Below, one piece after another: positions 4,003 to 6,442 of a DNA stretch of 6,442 nucleotides. Both the position numbers and the translations under genes were made by a program. Every line of letters starts with the position of its first letter. Position 1 is the first letter of the stretch. Below the pieces are notes generated by a model that saw nothing but the letters and a program-made list of their open reading frames with translations, did not search any database and was not told where the DNA came from. The stretch is from Methanobacteriota archaeon. GTDB lineage: Archaea > Thermoplasmatota > DTKX01 > GCA-020343715. The DNA is taken from contig JAUVRF010000107.1 of the NCBI GenBank assembly GCA_030597775.1, positions 1 through 6,442 on the forward strand, given 5' to 3'.

Positions 4003-6442
4003 ATGGTCCACCTGGGGGTAGGATACGATCGACCCAGAGGAACCCTTCGGTTCACCTCGGGCTCAATCGTCGGATTCGGGGCCATTGTACTGTTCGCGTT
4101 CCTCCTATCGATCTACTCCGATGATGTGGACGCCTCCCCAAATCCCCCGCCCGTCGGAGATTGGACCGTTGGTAACGGTGAGACCGTCTCCCATTCAGGG
4201 GCGACCCTCAACCTCCGTGGCGATCTTCACATCCGCGGAAGCCTGGAGCTGGACAACAGCACCCTCTGGATATGGCTCGATGCGTCCTCACCCAACGTGA
4301 TAACCGTCTATCCGGGTGGTGAATTGATCCTGACCGACAGCATCCTGTCGGCTCAGGGATTCGAAATAGGTTACAGCGTCCGGGCCGAGGCAGGCAGCAC
4401 CCTGGACCTGGATGGTGCCTTGTTCTTCCGTGCTGGATACAACCTCACGGATGATGGTAGGGAGGCAGGCCTTTACGTCGCCACGCCAGCAACGATGAGG
4501 GACGTCGAGTTCGTGGATTGCCTGGTCGGTCTATGGACCGCGGACACCCAGGTCTGGGTACAGAACACCAACTTCGCCGGATGCAGGTACGGTGCCGTCG
4601 TGAGCGACGGCGGGACCTTGAACGTGACCGGTAGTACATTCATTGACTGTGAACGAGGAGCCCTGGTAAATGCCAGTCGTCTCATCATCACGGATTCGAT
4701 CGTCGACGGGTGCGATGAGGGCTTGCTGGCGTACGGTGGGAGCCTGACCGTCATGTCCACTGAGATCTTCAGGAGCAAGATCCTGGGCGTGGGCTCCTAC
4801 AGCGCGGACCTACATGTCCGGGACGTCATCGTCCGCGACGCCGACTCCGATGGCATCGTACTGCACAAATCGCAAGGTCAGGTCGTGGATTGCCTCTTCG
4901 TGAACCTGACAACAGATATCAAGGCCATCCATTCCGAGGTCTGGATCACTGGAACGGTCCACAGGGATACCTACGACGAGGCCCTGTGGATGTATCATGC
5001 GACCTTCCATATCGAAAGGGTGAACACGGTGGACTCCTACTGGGGACTTCGTGCCTACAAGTCCACCGGTGAATGCCGGCGGCTCGTCACCATGAACGCG
5101 ACCTTCGGGGTCCAGCTGGAACGTTGTGTCGATGTCACGCTGCAGTACCTGGAGATCGTCGGGGGTTACAGCACCACCAGACCCAACCCCCGTGGGTTGG
5201 TGGCCACTGGCGGACCATTCAAGCTCCTTGACTCGAACATCTCCAACGTCCGCACGGGCATCGACCTGCTGAGCGCGGAGGGTACTGTGGAGAGGGTGAA
5301 CATCTCCGATTGCGCCCATCAGGGCGTAATCGTCAGTCTCTCGTGGGCGTTCACCTTCCGGGATGTCAACGTCACCGATGCCGTCGACGGGTTCCTGATG
5401 ACCCTCTACAGCGGCGGCCGTCTGGAGAGATGCACCGCCAGACAGTGCAGGGCCACTGGGTTCAACTTCACGGCCAGGTCGACCACGTACCTGTTCTCGT
5501 GCAACGGCAGCTCCAATCCCCTCGGGGTGAACTGTCTCTACGCCTCGCCGACCCTCCGCGACTTCGACCTTTACCAGACCACGGCCGATGGAAGGCCCAC
5601 CAACAGGACGCTGGGAATGGACATATTGGAATCCCAACCCGATATACGAGGTGGGACCATCAAGTGGGGTTACGGCGGTATCAGGCTCAACGGGACGCAT
5701 GCCATCATCAAGGACGTCACCTTCGAGTCATGCGACAGGTGGGGCATACAGGTCCGAGAATCCCACACGGACATCATCGAGGGATGCCATTTCTTGGACT
5801 TTCCCAACGCTACTGGCATATTCGTGTTCCGTTCGTTCCCGGTGATCATCGGCAATGAGTTCTTCCGCACGAACTACGCGATCACCGGGGCTTCGGACAG
5901 TCACCTGGTGATCGAGGACAACACGATCGTCAATGTCACCTGGGATGGCATCTGGCTGGTCGACAATGTCTCCGCCGAGATGCGCGGTAATCTGATCCTG
6001 GACGTGGGGTGGTACGGCGTGCACGTGATGAATTTCAGCCACCTGGTCTCGAGAGCGGACGTCTTGAGGGACGTGGGTAGGAACGGCATACTCGTATGGA
6101 AGGCCTCGACCCTGGACATGCAGGGCGGTTCCATAATCAACTGCAGCGTCGGTGTCTATGCCCTCGACGTCACCAGGATCCGCATCGCCTACTCAGAGCT
6201 CCGGGACCTCAATCGAGGCGTGGTGCTGTACCGGGACACGGGTCCCAACGCGATCGTGGGCCAGGTCGAGGGATACGTCGAGGGGTGCTACTTCACCAAC
6301 AATTCTGCTTACGCCATCGGCGCTTTCGACTCGAACATGACGGTAATCGACAGCAGCTTCTTGGACAACATAGCCGCCATCCAGGTCTCGAACTGCACCC
6401 TCCGTCTGGTGGACGGCACCATGGTGGGGTCTTGGCTGTTCG
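4003..6442 (+). CDS. Membrane-anchored or secreted right-handed parallel beta-helix protein, 3' end missing
   Basis: The frame stays open without a stop from ATG 4003 to the window end, giving 813 complete codons. Residues 1-19 carry four arginines, then a hydrophobic stretch at about 20-38 (GSIVGFGAIVLFAFLLSIY) forms a signal peptide or N-terminal anchor, with the rest outside the cell. A short Pro-rich linker (45-51) follows. From about residue 55 onward the protein is a long run of short beta strands and turns of the PbH1 (pectate-lyase/NosD-like) kind, with recurring patterns such as STFIDCERGALV, NISDCAHQGVIV and DVTFESCDRWGIQV. Rungs are about 21 residues, and seventeen cysteines tend to sit at the same turn position. 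There are 21 N-X-S/T sequons, consistent with a glycosylated surface protein. I see no catalytic motif for polysaccharide cleavage, so an adhesion, cell-envelope or carbohydrate-binding role is only a guess. The start is supported by the TATA-like box 27 bases upstream. Confidence 0.88.
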   Translation, partial: MVHLGVGYDRPRGTLRFTSGSIVGFGAIVLFAFLLSIYSDDVDASPNPPPVGDWTVGNGETVSHSGATLNLRGDLHIRGSLELDNSTLWIWLDASSPNVITVYPGGELILTDSILSAQGFEIGYSVRAEAGSTLDLDGALFFRAGYNLTDDGREAGLYVATPATMRDVEFVDCLVGLWTADTQVWVQNTNFAGCRYGAVVSDGGTLNVTGSTFIDCERGALVNASRLIITDSIVDGCDEGLLAYGGSLTVMSTEIFRSKILGVGSYSADLHVRDVIVRDADSDGIVLHKSQGQVVDCLFVNLTTDIKAIHSEVWITGTVHRDTYDEALWMYHATFHIERVNTVDSYWGLRAYKSTGECRRLVTMNATFGVQLERCVDVTLQYLEIVGGYSTTRPNPRGLVATGGPFKLLDSNISNVRTGIDLLSAEGTVERVNISDCAHQGVIVSLSWAFTFRDVNVTDAVDGFLMTLYSGGRLERCTARQCRATGFNFTARSTTYLFSCNGSSNPLGVNCLYASPTLRDFDLYQTTADGRPTNRTLGMDILESQPDIRGGTIKWGYGGIRLNGTHAIIKDVTFESCDRWGIQVRESHTDIIEGCHFLDFPNATGIFVFRSFPVIIGNEFFRTNYAITGASDSHLVIEDNTIVNVTWDGIWLVDNVSAEMRGNLILDVGWYGVHVMNFSHLVSRADVLRDVGRNGILVWKASTLDMQGGSIINCSVGVYALDVTRIRIAYSELRDLNRGVVLYRDTGPNAIVGQVEGYVEGCYFTNNSAYAIGAFDSNMTVIDSSFLDNIAAIQVSNCTLRLVDGTMVGSWLF

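Noticed and set aside
4810..5700. 296-codon open frame on the minus strand inside the beta-helix gene
   Set aside because: It is antisense to a clearly coding frame that has strand-turn repeats throughout. Its own translation is low-complexity and resembles no family; long antisense frames are expected in GC-rich DNA.
1..6442. tRNA, rRNA, CRISPR array, insertion sequence or attachment site
   Set aside because: No cloverleaf, direct-repeat array, transposase frame or terminal repeats were seen; intergenic space is only about 300 bases in total.

Overview
The window is high-GC, densely coded DNA with five protein genes and no RNA gene, mobile element or CRISPR array that I can see. It looks archaeal. 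The evidence is a fused ThiD-ThiN thiamine enzyme, starts placed about 27 bases after TATA-like boxes with little or no leader, an archaeal-style Ca2+/H+ antiporter, a Ras/Rab-like small GTPase, and a large secreted parallel beta-helix protein rich in N-glycosylation sequons. Together these fit best with a member of the Thermoplasmatota. That placement is an inference from gene content, not a measured one.

Layout: (1) 1-1146, plus strand: the 3' part of a ThiDN gene whose start lies before the window. (2) 1153-2343, minus strand: a complete cation (probably Ca2+)/proton antiporter, convergent with thiDN, with only 6 bases between the stop codons. (3) 2344-2423: a compact divergent promoter region with one TATA-like box facing each way. 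(4) 2424-3245, plus: a PHP-family metal-dependent phosphoesterase resembling histidinol phosphatases. (5) 3246-3375: a 130-base gap holding an inverted repeat directly after the PHP stop, a TATA-like box and a perfect 6-bp hairpin. (6) 3376-3924, plus: a 182-residue Ras/Rab-like GTPase with all five G motifs and no C-terminal prenylation cysteine. (7) 3925-4002: a short promoter gap. (8) 4003 to the end, plus: the first 813 codons of a membrane-anchored or secreted beta-helix protein that is still open at the window edge.

The genes do not form one obvious pathway. Each plus-strand gene after the thiamine gene has its own promoter-like element, so they are probably transcribed singly. Thiamine synthesis, calcium export and a PHP phosphatase are housekeeping functions. 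The most interesting content is the eukaryote-like small GTPase with a leader unlike its neighbours, and the surface beta-helix protein beside it with a 21-residue cysteine spacing and 21 sequons. I see no sign of a defence system or other wholly new machinery. The points worth checking are a His-to-Tyr change in the ThiN domain, the GTPase leader hairpin, and the regularity of the beta-helix.
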